A stretch of DNA of 64,000 bases. It comes from Clostridium ragsdalei P11 (GTDB taxonomy: Bacteria > Bacillota > Clostridia > Clostridiales > Clostridiaceae). Shown here piece by piece: positions 43,790 to 53,498 of this stretch. The DNA lies in NCBI RefSeq assembly GCF_001675165.1, contig NZ_LROS01000079.1, positions 1 to 64,000 of the forward strand. The letters are read 5' to 3'. Each line of letters opens with the position of its first letter. Position 1 is the first letter of the stretch. Position numbers and translations under genes: made by a program. The notes under the pieces were generated by a model. It was not told the origin of the DNA. It saw only the letters and a list, made by a program, of their open reading frames with translations, and did not search any database.

Positions 43790-45568
43790 TTAATTATATA
43801 TATCAGAAAACTCTAAATTGATTTTCTCAATGTAATTTTTTTCTATACCATATTCGTTCTTACTAGAAGTTTTGCCATCTACTAATTTACATGGAATATG
43901 AATGATAAATTCGCTGCCATAACCTTCCCTACTTTTTACTGATATAGTTCCACCGTGCAATTCTACTAAAGCTTTTACTAGTGAAAGCCCTATTCCACTT
44001 CCTTCATTCTCTCTTGCAAGAGATTTATCAACTTGTACAAAACGTTCAAATATAGAATTTAACTTTTCTTTAGGAATACCCTTGCCTGTATCTTTTACCT
44101 TTATAGAAATACTTTTCTTGCCATCTTCTATACTAACCATAATCTTCCCGCCGCGGGGAGTAAACTTTATAGCATTTGATAACAAATTCAACATAATTCT
44201 CTCTATTTCTTCCGGATCACAGGCTATAACTTTTTCTTCTACATCAGTATCAAATACTACAGCTAATCCTTTGCTTTTTATATAGTCAGCTATAGAAAGA
44301 GTCGTATCTTCTACAAGGCTTACTATATTATAATTAACTTCATCTATACTAAAGTATCCCGAGTCTATCTTTGTTATATCAATTAAATTGTTTACCAACC
44401 TTAAAAGGCGATAGCAATTTTGTTCCATTATTTTTATATATTTGTATCTATCTGAACATGGATTCTCGCAGATACATTCCTTTAACTTAAGTTTGTACAC
44501 CTGTATAGCTGAAAAAATAAGATTAATAGGGGTCCTGAGTTCATGAGAAATGTTGGCAAAAAAGTCTGTTTTCATTCTATCATACTTTTTGATCTCACTT
44601 AGCCTAATTCTCTCTTTTTCTATGTTTTTTTGCAATTGTTCCATACATCTTTTTTCGGTTATATCTACAGCCACTGCTATTAACATATTTCGTTTATCAG
44701 TCAATTTTCCAATACAGGCTAAGTAAAAATCCCATATTCGTATATTACCATGTTTTGTCTTTACAGAATACTCGCCACTGCTTTGTTTTTCACTAAAGTT
44801 TGATAACTTGTGCATATCTTCTTTAAATACATCCGATATTTCTGCCAATTTAGATATTGTAGGAATATCTGCAATGGTATATCCTGTAATGTCACTCCAT
44901 GTTCTATTGATCTTTAATACTTCACCATCTTGCGTATACAGCATTACAGGAACTGGAGCTTCTTCTATGGAATAACGAAATTTTCTCTCACTTTCTCTTA
45001 AAGCTTCTTCAGTTTTTGTGCGTTCAGTAATTTCTTCTTCCAGCGTAATATTAAATTCTTTAAGTTCTTCAGTTATATCCTCTAACTGACGCTTTCCTTC
45101 ATACACTTGTTTTTTCAAATCATCATTGTTTTCTTTCATTTCAAGCTGTATCGCCCTAATCTTTAGCTGATTATCAACTCGTGTAGTAACCTCTTTATAA
45201 TTAAATGGTACAGTTATATAATCAGCAGATCCTGCAGTAAATACCCTATCTTTATCAATAGGTTTACTTTCATCAATGATAAAAATAACAGGAATTTTCT
45301 GAAGTTTATAACTAGCCTTTAACCTTTCACATATTTCATATCCATATATATTTCCTATATTAACTTTAAGTAAAATTATGTCCGGTATATTTTCTCTTAC
45401 AGATTTAAGCCCTAATTCATAACTATAAGCATTCCTAACACAGTATTCTTTCTGTTCAAACATTGCTGTAAGTATTTTAACATTGTAATAGGAATCATCA
45501 ATAATAAGTACATTAGAATTATTTAAAAGAATTTGCATATTATCCATATCCATGATTTGCTGCCCCAT
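43790..45568 (-). CDS. Hybrid sensor kinase: degenerate receiver, coiled coil, PAS, HisKA, HATPase
   Basis: The protein has 592 residues. The N-terminal receiver-like domain (about 16-135) keeps the acidic pair (VLIIDDS) but the phosphoacceptor aspartate is replaced by lysine (DIILLKVNIG, where receivers have DIILLDVNMP) and the KPF lysine is replaced (ITVPF). It is thus probably not phosphorylated. A coiled coil (about 138-190) leads to a PAS domain (about 195-310), then SHELRTPINLIFSAIQVYK (about 342-360) and an ATPase with NLLSNAIKFT, DTGKGIPKEKL and GSGIGLSLVKALV. No membrane helix, so it acts in the cytoplasm. It is 51 bases downstream of the FIST gene. Confidence 0.85.
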   Translation of the reverse strand: MGQQIMDMDNMQILLNNSNVLIIDDSYYNVKILTAMFEQKEYCVRNAYSYELGLKSVRENIPDIILLKVNIGNIYGYEICERLKASYKLQKIPVIFIIDESKPIDKDRVFTAGSADYITVPFNYKEVTTRVDNQLKIRAIQLEMKENNDDLKKQVYEGKRQLEDITEELKEFNITLEEEITERTKTEEALRESERKFRYSIEEAPVPVMLYTQDGEVLKINRTWSDITGYTIADIPTISKLAEISDVFKEDMHKLSNFSEKQSSGEYSVKTKHGNIRIWDFYLACIGKLTDKRNMLIAVAVDITEKRCMEQLQKNIEKERIRLSEIKKYDRMKTDFFANISHELRTPINLIFSAIQVYKLKLKECICENPCSDRYKYIKIMEQNCYRLLRLVNNLIDITKIDSGYFSIDEVNYNIVSLVEDTTLSIADYIKSKGLAVVFDTDVEEKVIACDPEEIERIMLNLLSNAIKFTPRGGKIMVSIEDGKKSISIKVKDTGKGIPKEKLNSIFERFVQVDKSLARENEGSGIGLSLVKALVELHGGTISVKSREGYGSEFIIHIPCKLVDGKTSSKNEYGIEKNYIEKINLEFSDIYN

Positions 45569-45619
45569 TTCATAAAATTTAATCTGTATATTCTCCTAAT
45601 TATATAAATAATAATTCTT

Positions 45620-46966
45620 TTATATATTTGTTTTTGACTTAAAAACTAGCATAGTAGCTGTTTGATTCATGTGCCCTATAAATTCTTCACCATAACAAGA
45701 AAATCCAATTGTAGGAATATCTTTAAATATATCTCCGTACTGTTTTTCAAAACCTTTTTCTTCAAGTTCACGGGTTCTCTGAACACAGTTAAAATTTATA
45801 ATTCCATCAATTTTCCCAAATTCATTAATCTTATTTTCAATAGCCCTCTTCGTATCTTCAATAATATTTGTAGACTGAAGTAGTCTAACTTCTGTGCCTT
45901 CCAGTATATTACAATAAAACAGCATACTTGTACCTTTTACTTGCTGAGGACTTCTAACAAACACATCATTTTTACCTATTACTAATCCAACAGGATTTAT
46001 CGTAAAATAATTTTGTGCATCTTCAATTGAATGTGCCCCTACAGCATTTGAATAAGCCACAATAGCCGGCTTATTGTTAAATTCAATGACTTCCCTGTTG
46101 CTTTCATCCACTTTATTTGCAGTTAATACAGTATCTAAACACTTAAAACTTTCCGTTTTAATAATGCCAAACTCAGCATTATCACTTATTTTAAGCATTA
46201 TAATCACTGCTGAATCTGTATATGCCTTTCCATTTGCTAGTACATAGGTTTTTTTAAAATTATAATCATCTCCAGCAGATCCACCAATAAAAAAAACATT
46301 GGTTCTATTGCCTATCAAATCCATAATATTTTCTTCTTTCTTACTCACACCATCTATTAAAACTATACCAACAAATTTTTTCGTATTCATTGTATATGCA
46401 CTTTCATTAAAATACTCTTCTAAAGATGTAAAAGCCCTCTCCATATCTAAGCCTTGTTTCATATTTTCAATTACTTCAACTTTAGCATCGGAAACAATAT
46501 TTGAATTAAAAGCCATTGCCACTACAGAATTCTTTAATAACTTTCCACTAACTATTTCACCTGAAGTAGAACATCCTGCTACTAGACAATCTTTAAATCC
46601 TTCCTTCATTAAATTACTTAACTTATATTGGTCAAATTTAGAAGAAGCAAAAAATATTATAAGTTTGGCATTACATGGAGATAGTTTATTTTTAATATCT
46701 TCTACCACTTCTTTTTCTAAGGATTTAGTTGAAAAAACTGATTTTATATTTATCCCCTTATATACTGAGTTTTTTACATTCATCTGTTCAACAATTTTAA
46801 TAAGTTTTTCTATGATAATTGGATCATCATAGGAATTGCCATCAAATTTATTTGGATTGATTCCTTTTAAAATAAATTTGGTTTTAGTCATTTCTGCAAT
46901 AGCAGGATTTCCTTTAGAACGCTGTTTAATCACATTGTCAATAATTTCTTTTATCTTACCAGCCAA
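45620..46966 (-). CDS. FIST-domain sensory protein
   Basis: The protein has 448 residues from the TTG at 46966, with GGGGG eight bases upstream; a TTG at 46972 leaves no spacing. FIST_N spans about 85-280 (LIIFFASSKFDQYKLSNLM, GCSTSGEIVSG, GIVLIDGVSKKEENIMDLIG, FIGGSAGDDYNF) and FIST_C about 285-445 (NAVGAHSIEDAQNYF, NFNCVQRTRELEEKGFEKQ, GFSCYGEEFIGHMN). FIST proteins bind small ligands, perhaps amino acids, for chemotaxis or kinases. The downstream kinase likely receives its signal. Confidence 0.88.
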   Translation of the reverse strand: MAGKIKEIIDNVIKQRSKGNPAIAEMTKTKFILKGINPNKFDGNSYDDPIIIEKLIKIVEQMNVKNSVYKGINIKSVFSTKSLEKEVVEDIKNKLSPCNAKLIIFFASSKFDQYKLSNLMKEGFKDCLVAGCSTSGEIVSGKLLKNSVVAMAFNSNIVSDAKVEVIENMKQGLDMERAFTSLEEYFNESAYTMNTKKFVGIVLIDGVSKKEENIMDLIGNRTNVFFIGGSAGDDYNFKKTYVLANGKAYTDSAVIIMLKISDNAEFGIIKTESFKCLDTVLTANKVDESNREVIEFNNKPAIVAYSNAVGAHSIEDAQNYFTINPVGLVIGKNDVFVRSPQQVKGTSMLFYCNILEGTEVRLLQSTNIIEDTKRAIENKINEFGKIDGIINFNCVQRTRELEEKGFEKQYGDIFKDIPTIGFSCYGEEFIGHMNQTATMLVFKSKTNI

Positions 46967-47076
46967 GAACAATTCCCCCTTTTATGCTTAGTTAATTCTT
47001 CGCTAATATCAGATTTTTATGTGGAAATACAAAACTATTATATACTATACAGTTAAGTATAATTTTATATAGTATA

Positions 47077-48315
47077 TTAAAACTTAAACATATTTTTTAA
47101 ATTCAAACTCGAATGGAAATTATGTCTTGCATTGTGAACTATTATACTTAAAACAACTAAGGCTGAAATAAGTAGAAATATAGGTATGAATATGAGGATT
47201 GCATTAGTTGAATATTTTATTGAAATCACCCCTCCTAATAAAGGTGCTACTGCAAATCCAGCATTGCCTACCGTTCCCTGGATACCAAACAATAAACCTC
47301 TTTTGTCCACAGGAGTATCTTCTGTAGTAATGGACATTATCATAGGTTCCACTCCACCTGTAATAAAGAAGACAATACCTAAAATAAATGTAAATAACCA
47401 TAATTTATTTATATAAACAAGTGGTATTGCAAATACCATACCTAATGTTAGGTATATCATTAATAATTTCATTTTGTCATACTTGTCACCTAGTTTACTT
47501 AAAATCAATCCAGACATAGCTGTCATTAAAGCCAAAATCCCATTTATTATACCTGTAATGCCTGATGCTCCTTTTGTTGTAGCTGTAACTTCTTGTACAT
47601 ATATTGGAATATATGGGTTAAACACAGTACGTCCTATCCTTATAAATAAAATAACTAATAACATTGAGACAGCTGTAACAGTAAAAATAGAAAGTATAGA
47701 TGTCTTTTCTTTTTTTTCAGTGGAATTAATGTTTTCCTTTGCTACATGCTTTTCTTCTTTTACAACAAATAAAACTAATAGGAAATCAAAAAACATAAGG
47801 ATACCACCTATTATAAAACTTACACGATATCCAACAAACTCTGCCACTATACCTCCAATTACTGGTCCAATGGATTGTCCAATAAATGTTGATGAAGATA
47901 AAAAACCTAATGCATAAGAAATTCTATTTTTAGGTGTATTAGCCGCTACTAAAATTTGAGCTGCAGTAACAGTTCCCGTAAACACACCTTGTAAAAGTCT
48001 TAATATTATAAGTTGATTTACATTGGTAACCATACCTGTAGCCCCAATTATAAATGATGCAAAAAGCATAGCCCTTATGAGCATAAGCTTTCTACCATAT
48101 TTGTCTGAAATAATCCCCCAAATAGGACACATAATTGCCATGGTGACAGCTGGTGCTGCATTTAAAATACCAGAATAAAACTTAATATCATTTGGAGCTG
48201 TAATGCCAAGCTGCTGTATATAAAATGGCAAAAAAGGCATACCAAAATTAAAACTCATTATGGACAATATCTGGGAAAACCAAACAGTATAAAGATTTAC
48301 TTTCCAATGTTTCAT
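47077..48315 (-). CDS. MFS multidrug-type transporter (MdtG/TetA-like)
   Basis: The protein has 412 residues and 12 helices. Antiporter motif A is GIISDKYGRKLMLIRAML (about 69-86), followed by LLQGVFTGTVTAAQILVAAN (about 111-130) and a loop near 195-205 (ENINSTEKKEKT) between the halves. Motif A in the second half reads LILSKLGDKYDKMKL. It should export drugs or sugars; substrate unknown. The ATG follows AGGAAATAAATAATA. Monocistronic. Confidence 0.85.
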   Translation of the reverse strand: MKHWKVNLYTVWFSQILSIMSFNFGMPFLPFYIQQLGITAPNDIKFYSGILNAAPAVTMAIMCPIWGIISDKYGRKLMLIRAMLFASFIIGATGMVTNVNQLIILRLLQGVFTGTVTAAQILVAANTPKNRISYALGFLSSSTFIGQSIGPVIGGIVAEFVGYRVSFIIGGILMFFDFLLVLFVVKEEKHVAKENINSTEKKEKTSILSIFTVTAVSMLLVILFIRIGRTVFNPYIPIYVQEVTATTKGASGITGIINGILALMTAMSGLILSKLGDKYDKMKLLMIYLTLGMVFAIPLVYINKLWLFTFILGIVFFITGGVEPMIMSITTEDTPVDKRGLLFGIQGTVGNAGFAVAPLLGGVISIKYSTNAILIFIPIFLLISALVVLSIIVHNARHNFHSSLNLKNMFKF

Positions 48316-48704
48316 TATTATTTATTTCCTGACTTTAAAAAATACAACAAATAGTATAATGTATTAATCTAAAAATTATAATGCTTTTTCTATTCGTCAA
48401 ATATTATCAGGTTTTCACACTTCCCTTCTTTTATAAGCATAATTTTACAAGCATATATTGCTTATTATAGCATCAATTATATAGATTTGAAAGTTATGGA
48501 ATTTAAATTAGTTATTTTTGGATTTGTAATATATTTATGCATCATATGTAGACTACCGCAATAAATGATCCATAACTATTAACTTTTAATTTTTAATTGA
48601 AGCCCCCCTAAAATACATTTATCAGCCGTATATTTTAGTGAATAGTTAAATGACATTCATAAAAAATATAATTTACATTTATATATTTAAGGAGGATTAT
48701 TAAA
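48316..48704. other. 389-base divergent gap without a gene
   Basis: An AT-rich stretch between the MFS gene (-) and the DUF5667 gene (+). It holds TATAAT at 48667-48672, a likely -10 box for the DUF5667 gene, and AAGGAGGATT as its ribosome site. A weak repeat pair AAAATACATTTATC/GTATATTTT lies around 48610-48636. No ORF, riboswitch or repeat-family member was seen. Confidence 0.5.
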
Positions 48705-49799
48705 ATGAAAAAAATAATGGTTTTAGTAACAAGTATAGTGGTAACAATGAGCTTAGGCAGCAGCGTATTTGCTTCTGATGCAACAACTTTAACAGATCAA
48801 GCAGGTATAACACCAGATAGTATCTTATATTCAGCGGATAAAGCTGTAGACAATTTAAAAGTTACACTATCTTCTTCAGAAGAAGATAAAGCTAATACAT
48901 TATTAGAGATAGCTGAGGAAAGATTAGGTGAGAGTGAGGTAATGGCAAGTGAAGATAAACAAGATCTTGCAAATACAGCCCTTACTGACTATGAAAATAA
49001 CATGAATGAAGCTCAAACTAAAATTGAAGATGCAATAGACAAAGCTCAAACTTCAGGTGATGAAGATAAACTTAAAGATGTTGAAAACATAGAAAACAAA
49101 ATTATTGATAAGCAGAAAAACTCTTTAGATGTATTAACCAAACTTCAAGATAAACTTCCAAATAAAGCAAAAGCTACAGTAGCAAAAGTTATAGAAATGC
49201 AGACAGCAAAAAGAAATGCCTTAATAGCTGTAAAAAAAGAACGCCAAATTTATAATGATGCTAAAAAACAATATAACGAAGCCAAAGCAGCTCTTGAGAC
49301 AGCAAAACAATCAGGAGACGAAGCTGCAATTAAAGCTGCAGAAGATTTGCTGCAACAGAAAAAACTAGCATTAGATACAGAAAAGCAAAATCTTGCAAAA
49401 GCTGTTGAAGCTAAAAAAGAAGCTTCTAAAATAAGTGTGGGTAAAACAACAAAAGAAAATAAAGGCCAGACAAAGAAGGATTCAAAAAATAATGAAACTA
49501 CATCGGAAAGTAAAAAACAAACTTCACCAGCACCAACTACCCCTACTACGACAAATACTACTACAAACACTACAGAAGCTAGCTTAACTTCCACTGATTC
49601 AGCTTCAACTCCAGCAAAGTCAGCTTCACCTAAATCAACTTCTGTAAATAGTGAAAATACAAAAAAACAAACCTCACCAACACCAACTTTAAAAAACAAA
49701 CCTAAAACGGAAGTAACTAACAGTAATAAAGAAGATAAAAAAGATGAAGCAAAGTCAAACAATGGCAATGGTGAAAAAAAGGAAAAATCACAACACTAA
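48705..49799 (+). CDS. Secreted DUF5667 protein with coiled coil and low-complexity tail
   Basis: The protein has 364 residues. A signal peptide (KKIMVLVTSIVVTMSLGSSV, cut near VFAS) leads into DUF5667 (about 30-165, with GITPDSILYSADKAVDNLKV). Helical, alanine-rich coiled-coil sequence follows (about 170-245), and the last 115 residues are Lys, Thr, Ser, Pro and Asn with no hydrophobics, containing two KKQTSP copies. A wall-associated or released protein is likely. Function of DUF5667 is unknown. The gene has its own promoter and strong terminator. Confidence 0.8.
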   Translation: MKKIMVLVTSIVVTMSLGSSVFASDATTLTDQAGITPDSILYSADKAVDNLKVTLSSSEEDKANTLLEIAEERLGESEVMASEDKQDLANTALTDYENNMNEAQTKIEDAIDKAQTSGDEDKLKDVENIENKIIDKQKNSLDVLTKLQDKLPNKAKATVAKVIEMQTAKRNALIAVKKERQIYNDAKKQYNEAKAALETAKQSGDEAAIKAAEDLLQQKKLALDTEKQNLAKAVEAKKEASKISVGKTTKENKGQTKKDSKNNETTSESKKQTSPAPTTPTTTNTTTNTTEASLTSTDSASTPAKSASPKSTSVNSENTKKQTSPTPTLKNKPKTEVTNSNKEDKKDEAKSNNGNGEKKEKSQH

Positions 49800-49817
49800 T
49801 TTGTTATGAGATTATAT

Positions 49818-49856
49818 AACATGTCAAAAATACCTTAAAGATATTTTTGACATGTT
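49818..49856 (+). terminator. Terminator of the DUF5667 gene
   Basis: AACATGTCAAAAATA (49818-49832) and TATTTTTGACATGTT (49842-49856) form a perfect 15-bp stem followed by ATTTTTAT. Confidence 0.85.
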
Positions 49857-50023
49857 ATTTTTATACATTTTAAAAAATTGATACCATATATTCCTTTCAA
49901 ATAATTATTGGAATATTCTAAAAGCACTTGTTCATAATATAAAAAGTGTGATATGCTATCGCTATAAAATCGTCGAAAAATCACCAATTGATAAATATTC
50001 AATATTTCATGGGGGGCACAAGA

Positions 50024-50815
50024 ATGGATATTTTTCTAGTTATAGGTATTATAACAGGCATCCTTGCTGTTGTTGTAGGAATGATTGTAAAAGGTGCAAA
50101 TGTAGCTGTACTATTAAATCCTGCTGCAGCAATTATAATTTTGGTTGGTACTACAGCAGCAGTAATGAACTCTTTTCCCAAGGAAGAGTTTATTAATATT
50201 CCTAAAATATTAAAAGTTCTTTTTAAAAATAAAAAGACTGATGATCCCGCTGCAATTATAAATCAACTTGTGGACATGTCTCACCAAACTAGGAAAAATG
50301 GATTGTTATCTCTTGAAAATACTTTACAATCTTTGAATAATGAATTTATGAAAAAAGGTCTTGAAATGGTTGTAGATGGAGTAGAACCTCAATATATAAT
50401 TGAAGTGTTAGAGCTTGAAATTGAAAATAGAGAAGAAAGACACCGTGCAGGCGCTTCAGTAATGACAACAGCGGGTGGTTCAGCTCCAACACTTGGAGTT
50501 CTAGGAGCTGTTATTGGACTAATTGGAGCTCTTGGTAATCTTAATGATACTGAAAAATTAGGACACATGATAGCAGCAGCCTTTGTTGCAACTCTATATG
50601 GAATTTTTTTGGGATATGTGATTTGTCACCCCTTTGCTTCCAGACTGAAAAGAAAATCACAAGAAGAAATACGCACTATGTACATAATAATGAGCGGTGT
50701 CCTAGCCATACAATCTGGAAATAACCCAAAGAGTATTGAACAAAAATTAGTGAGTATGCTACCTCCTAAGCTAAGAAAAAACATGGAAAAAGGCAGTGAA
50801 AGTAAAGGAGATTAA
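50024..50815 (+). CDS. motA: Flagellar motor stator protein MotA
   Basis: The protein has 263 residues from the ATG at 50024, located by GGGGGG eight bases upstream; an earlier TTG at 49988 has no site. Four membrane helices are seen: FLVIGIITGILAVVVG, VAVLLNPAAAIIILVG, and the pair APTLGVLGAVIGLIGAL and AAFVATLYGIFLGYVI. Charged residues between helices 2 and 3 fit FliG contact sites. With MotB it forms the proton or sodium channel that turns the flagellum. The stop is two bases before motB. Confidence 0.95.
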   Translation: MDIFLVIGIITGILAVVVGMIVKGANVAVLLNPAAAIIILVGTTAAVMNSFPKEEFINIPKILKVLFKNKKTDDPAAIINQLVDMSHQTRKNGLLSLENTLQSLNNEFMKKGLEMVVDGVEPQYIIEVLELEIENREERHRAGASVMTTAGGSAPTLGVLGAVIGLIGALGNLNDTEKLGHMIAAAFVATLYGIFLGYVICHPFASRLKRKSQEEIRTMYIIMSGVLAIQSGNNPKSIEQKLVSMLPPKLRKNMEKGSESKGD

Positions 50816-50817
50816 TT

Positions 50818-51567
50818 ATGGGTAAAAAGAGACAACACCATGAAGAACATGTAGACGAAACGTGGCTCATTCCATATGCAGATATGCTTACTCTCCTATT
50901 GGCTCTTTTCATAGTTATGTTTGCCATAAGTAAAATTGATCAAGAAAAACTTGCTAAAATAAGTCAGCAATTCAATGTCATTTTTTCAGGAGAAAAAAGC
51001 ATACAAAATACTGGTGGCAGCAGTACCAATCAATTTATTGAAACAGGACAATCCACTGATAAGCCCGATGAAAGTGCTGGCAAAACCGAACAATATACTA
51101 TGAATGAAATTAAGAAAACTCTAGATGCAAAAATCAAACAAGATGGATATGATGGTAAAGTTAAAGTTGAAATTAGCAAAGACGGTCTGGGTATTTCAAT
51201 ACAGGAAGCAGTTTTATTTAATTCTGGAGATGCAGAAGTTCTGACTCATATACATCCACTTCTCATATCCATTTCAGAAATGATTGAAAATTTAGATAAT
51301 AATATTAGAATTGCAGGACACACAGATAATGTGCCCATACATAATTCAAAATTTCGGTCTAATTGGGATTTAAGTGCTATGAGAGCTATAAACGTAATGA
51401 ATTTTATGGTAAAAAGTGGTGGAATTAATATAACAAAAGTTTCAATACAAGCTTATTCTGAATATCAGCCAAAGTCTACTAATCTTACTAAAGAAGGTAG
51501 AGATCAAAATAGAAGAGTAGAAATATTTATAGTACGTAAATATCCATTGTCCACAAACATCAAGTGA
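50818..51567 (+). CDS. motB: Flagellar motor stator protein MotB
   Basis: The protein has 249 residues. The single membrane helix carries the ion-binding aspartate in PYADMLTLLLALFIVMFA (residues 19-36). A linker (about 55-90) and an OmpA-like peptidoglycan-binding domain follow (IRIAGHTDNVPIHNSKFRSN, then LSAMRAINVMNFMV). The ATG follows AAAGGAGATTAATT. The pair has no other flagellar or chemotaxis genes nearby. Confidence 0.95.
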   Translation: MGKKRQHHEEHVDETWLIPYADMLTLLLALFIVMFAISKIDQEKLAKISQQFNVIFSGEKSIQNTGGSSTNQFIETGQSTDKPDESAGKTEQYTMNEIKKTLDAKIKQDGYDGKVKVEISKDGLGISIQEAVLFNSGDAEVLTHIHPLLISISEMIENLDNNIRIAGHTDNVPIHNSKFRSNWDLSAMRAINVMNFMVKSGGINITKVSIQAYSEYQPKSTNLTKEGRDQNRRVEIFIVRKYPLSTNIK

Positions 51568-51576
51568 TTCTTAGGT

Positions 51577-51638
51577 TCAGATGGAGTTTGCTTTATAAGG
51601 ATGGACTTTCTCCATCTGATGCCAAGAACTCTGTTTAT
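51577..51638. repeat. Hairpin repeat family R, copy 3
   Basis: TCAGATGGAG (51577-51586) pairs with CTCCATCTGA (51610-51619); compared with copy 2 (TCAGGTGGAG/CTCCACCTGA) one base pair changes on both sides, G:C to A:T. The tail CCAAGAACTCTGTTTAT (51622-51638) is identical to copy 2. It fills the whole gap between the convergent motB and ferritin-like genes and may end both transcripts. Confidence 0.65.
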
Positions 51639-51639
51639 T

Positions 51640-52164
51640 TTAAGAGCTGTACTTTTCATATAATTCTGTAAACAACTTTAGATGTAACTCTTCATCCATA
51701 ATTATTCTTTTAATAAGTTCTACTATATATCTATCCTTAATTATTGATGTTTGATACTTATAATTTTTAATAGCCTTTTTTTCTGATTTAATATCCTCTA
51801 AAAGCATATCTTTAATGAACGTGATAAAGTTAACGTAAGCAGGTGTCCATAACTGTCCAGGAGGACATGCAGAATTAATATAAATTGGCTTTATACCAAG
51901 AAGTTTAATTGTTTTTCCTATAAGCTCTAGATGTTTCATTTCAGCCATAGATATGCCCCCAACAATTTTGGCATAATCTTCAAATCTCCCTTCACTTACC
52001 ATATGTTGATACACATAAAGGGAAACTGCAGTAAATTCACTTACTTCTCCTGCATAATCTTTAAGAAGAACATTTGCATATCCTATACTTGTTCTTTCCA
52101 CTCTTGGCTTAGGATAAGGTAAATTAACAATATATTTTGTATGTTTTGATATATCGCCTGGCAT
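51640..52164 (-). CDS. Ferritin-like (rubrerythrin-superfamily) di-metal protein
   Basis: The protein has 174 residues, one four-helix bundle. Helix ligands can be placed: Glu in AGEVSEFTAVSLYVYQHM, E-x-x-H in AEMKHLELIG, Glu in LEDIKSEKKAIKNY, and E-x-x-H in MDEELHLKLF. This fits a di-iron or di-manganese site as in rubrerythrin and Mn-catalase relatives; no rubredoxin domain. Role in peroxide or metal handling is inferred. The ATG follows TTAGGAGGCAAGT. Stands alone. Confidence 0.8.
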   Translation of the reverse strand: MPGDISKHTKYIVNLPYPKPRVERTSIGYANVLLKDYAGEVSEFTAVSLYVYQHMVSEGRFEDYAKIVGGISMAEMKHLELIGKTIKLLGIKPIYINSACPPGQLWTPAYVNFITFIKDMLLEDIKSEKKAIKNYKYQTSIIKDRYIVELIKRIIMDEELHLKLFTELYEKYSS

Positions 52165-52325
52165 ACTTGCCTCCTAAAAAATATCATTATAGTTAATTTT
52201 ATTATAAATTTAAAATTATATTACATTTTATTATTTTTTTATGTATTATTGGAAACACTAATTAGGAATAGAAAGTTTATAGTTTACATTATATAAAATT
52301 CTAATTAGATTAGGAGAAACAGAAA

Positions 52326-53498
52326 ATGAAAATCTTAATTACTACCGACACATATTTCCCTATGATAAACGGTGTTGTCACTTCAATATACAATTTATAT
52401 AAAGAATTAAAGAATAATAATTACGATGTTAAAATTCTAACCCTATCTCCTACAGGAAATGAGAAAATCATAGGAGATATATGTTATTTAAAGTCCATTG
52501 GCGTTGGAATTTACCCTAATGCCAGAATTAAAGTTCCCTTTCGTAATAGAATCATAAATAGACTTATAGATTGGAAACCCGATATGATCCATTCCCAAAC
52601 AGAATTTTCTACCTTATTTGCAGCCAAGTACATCGCCAGTAAAATAAATGCCCCCCAAATCCACACCTATCATACAATGTATGAGGAATATTTGGACTAT
52701 TTATTGGGCGGAAAACTTATAAAAAAAAGTGCCGTTGGGAAAATAGCACGTCTACTTTTAAATAGCCTTGACGGCGTAGTTGTTCCAACAGAAAAAACAA
52801 AGAAGATGCTTCTTCATTATGGAGTAAATAAACCTATTAATGTGATACCAACGGGAATTGATTTAAATAGATTTTGTAGACCTTTGCTTACAAATGAAAA
52901 AAATGAAATTCTTTCAACACTAGGAATTAGAAATACAGATAAGATTATAGCTTATATTGGAAGAATCGGAAAGGAAAAAAATATAAGTGAAATCATAGAA
53001 CTCTTTAATACTGTAGTTAATAAAGTTGAAAATGTTAAACTTTTAATTGTAGGAGATGGTCCCTATTTACAAAACCTGAAGGATCAGGTACACACTGAAA
53101 GTCTTGAAGATAGTATTGTTTTTACAGGGATGATAGATCCAAAAGAAATTTATAAATATTATAAAATAGCAGATATATTTGTCACTGCTTCTACCAGTGA
53201 AACTCAAGGACTAACCTATATAGAAGCTTTAAGCAGTGGGTGTCCTGTAGTTTGTAAATACGATCCATGTATAGACGGAATTATTATCCAAGGCAAAAAT
53301 GGATTTTCTTATAGGGAGTCCTGGGAATTTAGCTATTACATAGATAAAATCTTAAAAGATGAAAATTTAAAAAACAAATTGAGTGAAGAGGCAGTTCATA
53401 CTTCAAAGAAATATTCCAGCTGCATTTTCACCCATAGGGTAATTGAAACTTATAGTAAAATTTTAAATACAAAATGTCAAAACATTACTGTTCAATAA
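52326..53498 (+). CDS. GT4 glycosyltransferase (diacylglycerol glucosyltransferase-like)
   Basis: The protein has 390 residues. The start KILITTDTYFPMINGVVTSI (residues 2-21) is typical for lipid glucosyltransferases such as MgdA/DgdA. The acceptor region has QTEFSTLFAAKYIASK and HTYHTMYEEYLDYL; the donor domain has YIGRIGKEKNISEIIELF, GDGPYLQNL and the E-x7-E motif in ASTSETQGLTYIEALSSG. The ATG follows AGGAGAAACAG. The 3' end overlaps that of the flippase-like gene on the other strand by 14 bases. Confidence 0.87.
   Translation: MKILITTDTYFPMINGVVTSIYNLYKELKNNNYDVKILTLSPTGNEKIIGDICYLKSIGVGIYPNARIKVPFRNRIINRLIDWKPDMIHSQTEFSTLFAAKYIASKINAPQIHTYHTMYEEYLDYLLGGKLIKKSAVGKIARLLLNSLDGVVVPTEKTKKMLLHYGVNKPINVIPTGIDLNRFCRPLLTNEKNEILSTLGIRNTDKIIAYIGRIGKEKNISEIIELFNTVVNKVENVKLLIVGDGPYLQNLKDQVHTESLEDSIVFTGMIDPKEIYKYYKIADIFVTASTSETQGLTYIEALSSGCPVVCKYDPCIDGIIIQGKNGFSYRESWEFSYYIDKILKDENLKNKLSEEAVHTSKKYSSCIFTHRVIETYSKILNTKCQNITVQ

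Noticed and set aside
46299-46832. 177-codon ORF opposite the FIST gene
   Set aside because: Mirror frame of a clear protein family; codon pattern follows the minus-strand gene.
49250-49768. Long ORF antisense to the DUF5667 gene
   Set aside because: Explained by the low-complexity codon use of the sense gene (Lys/Ala/Thr repeats give open antisense frames rich in Phe/Val/Ser). No ribosome site.
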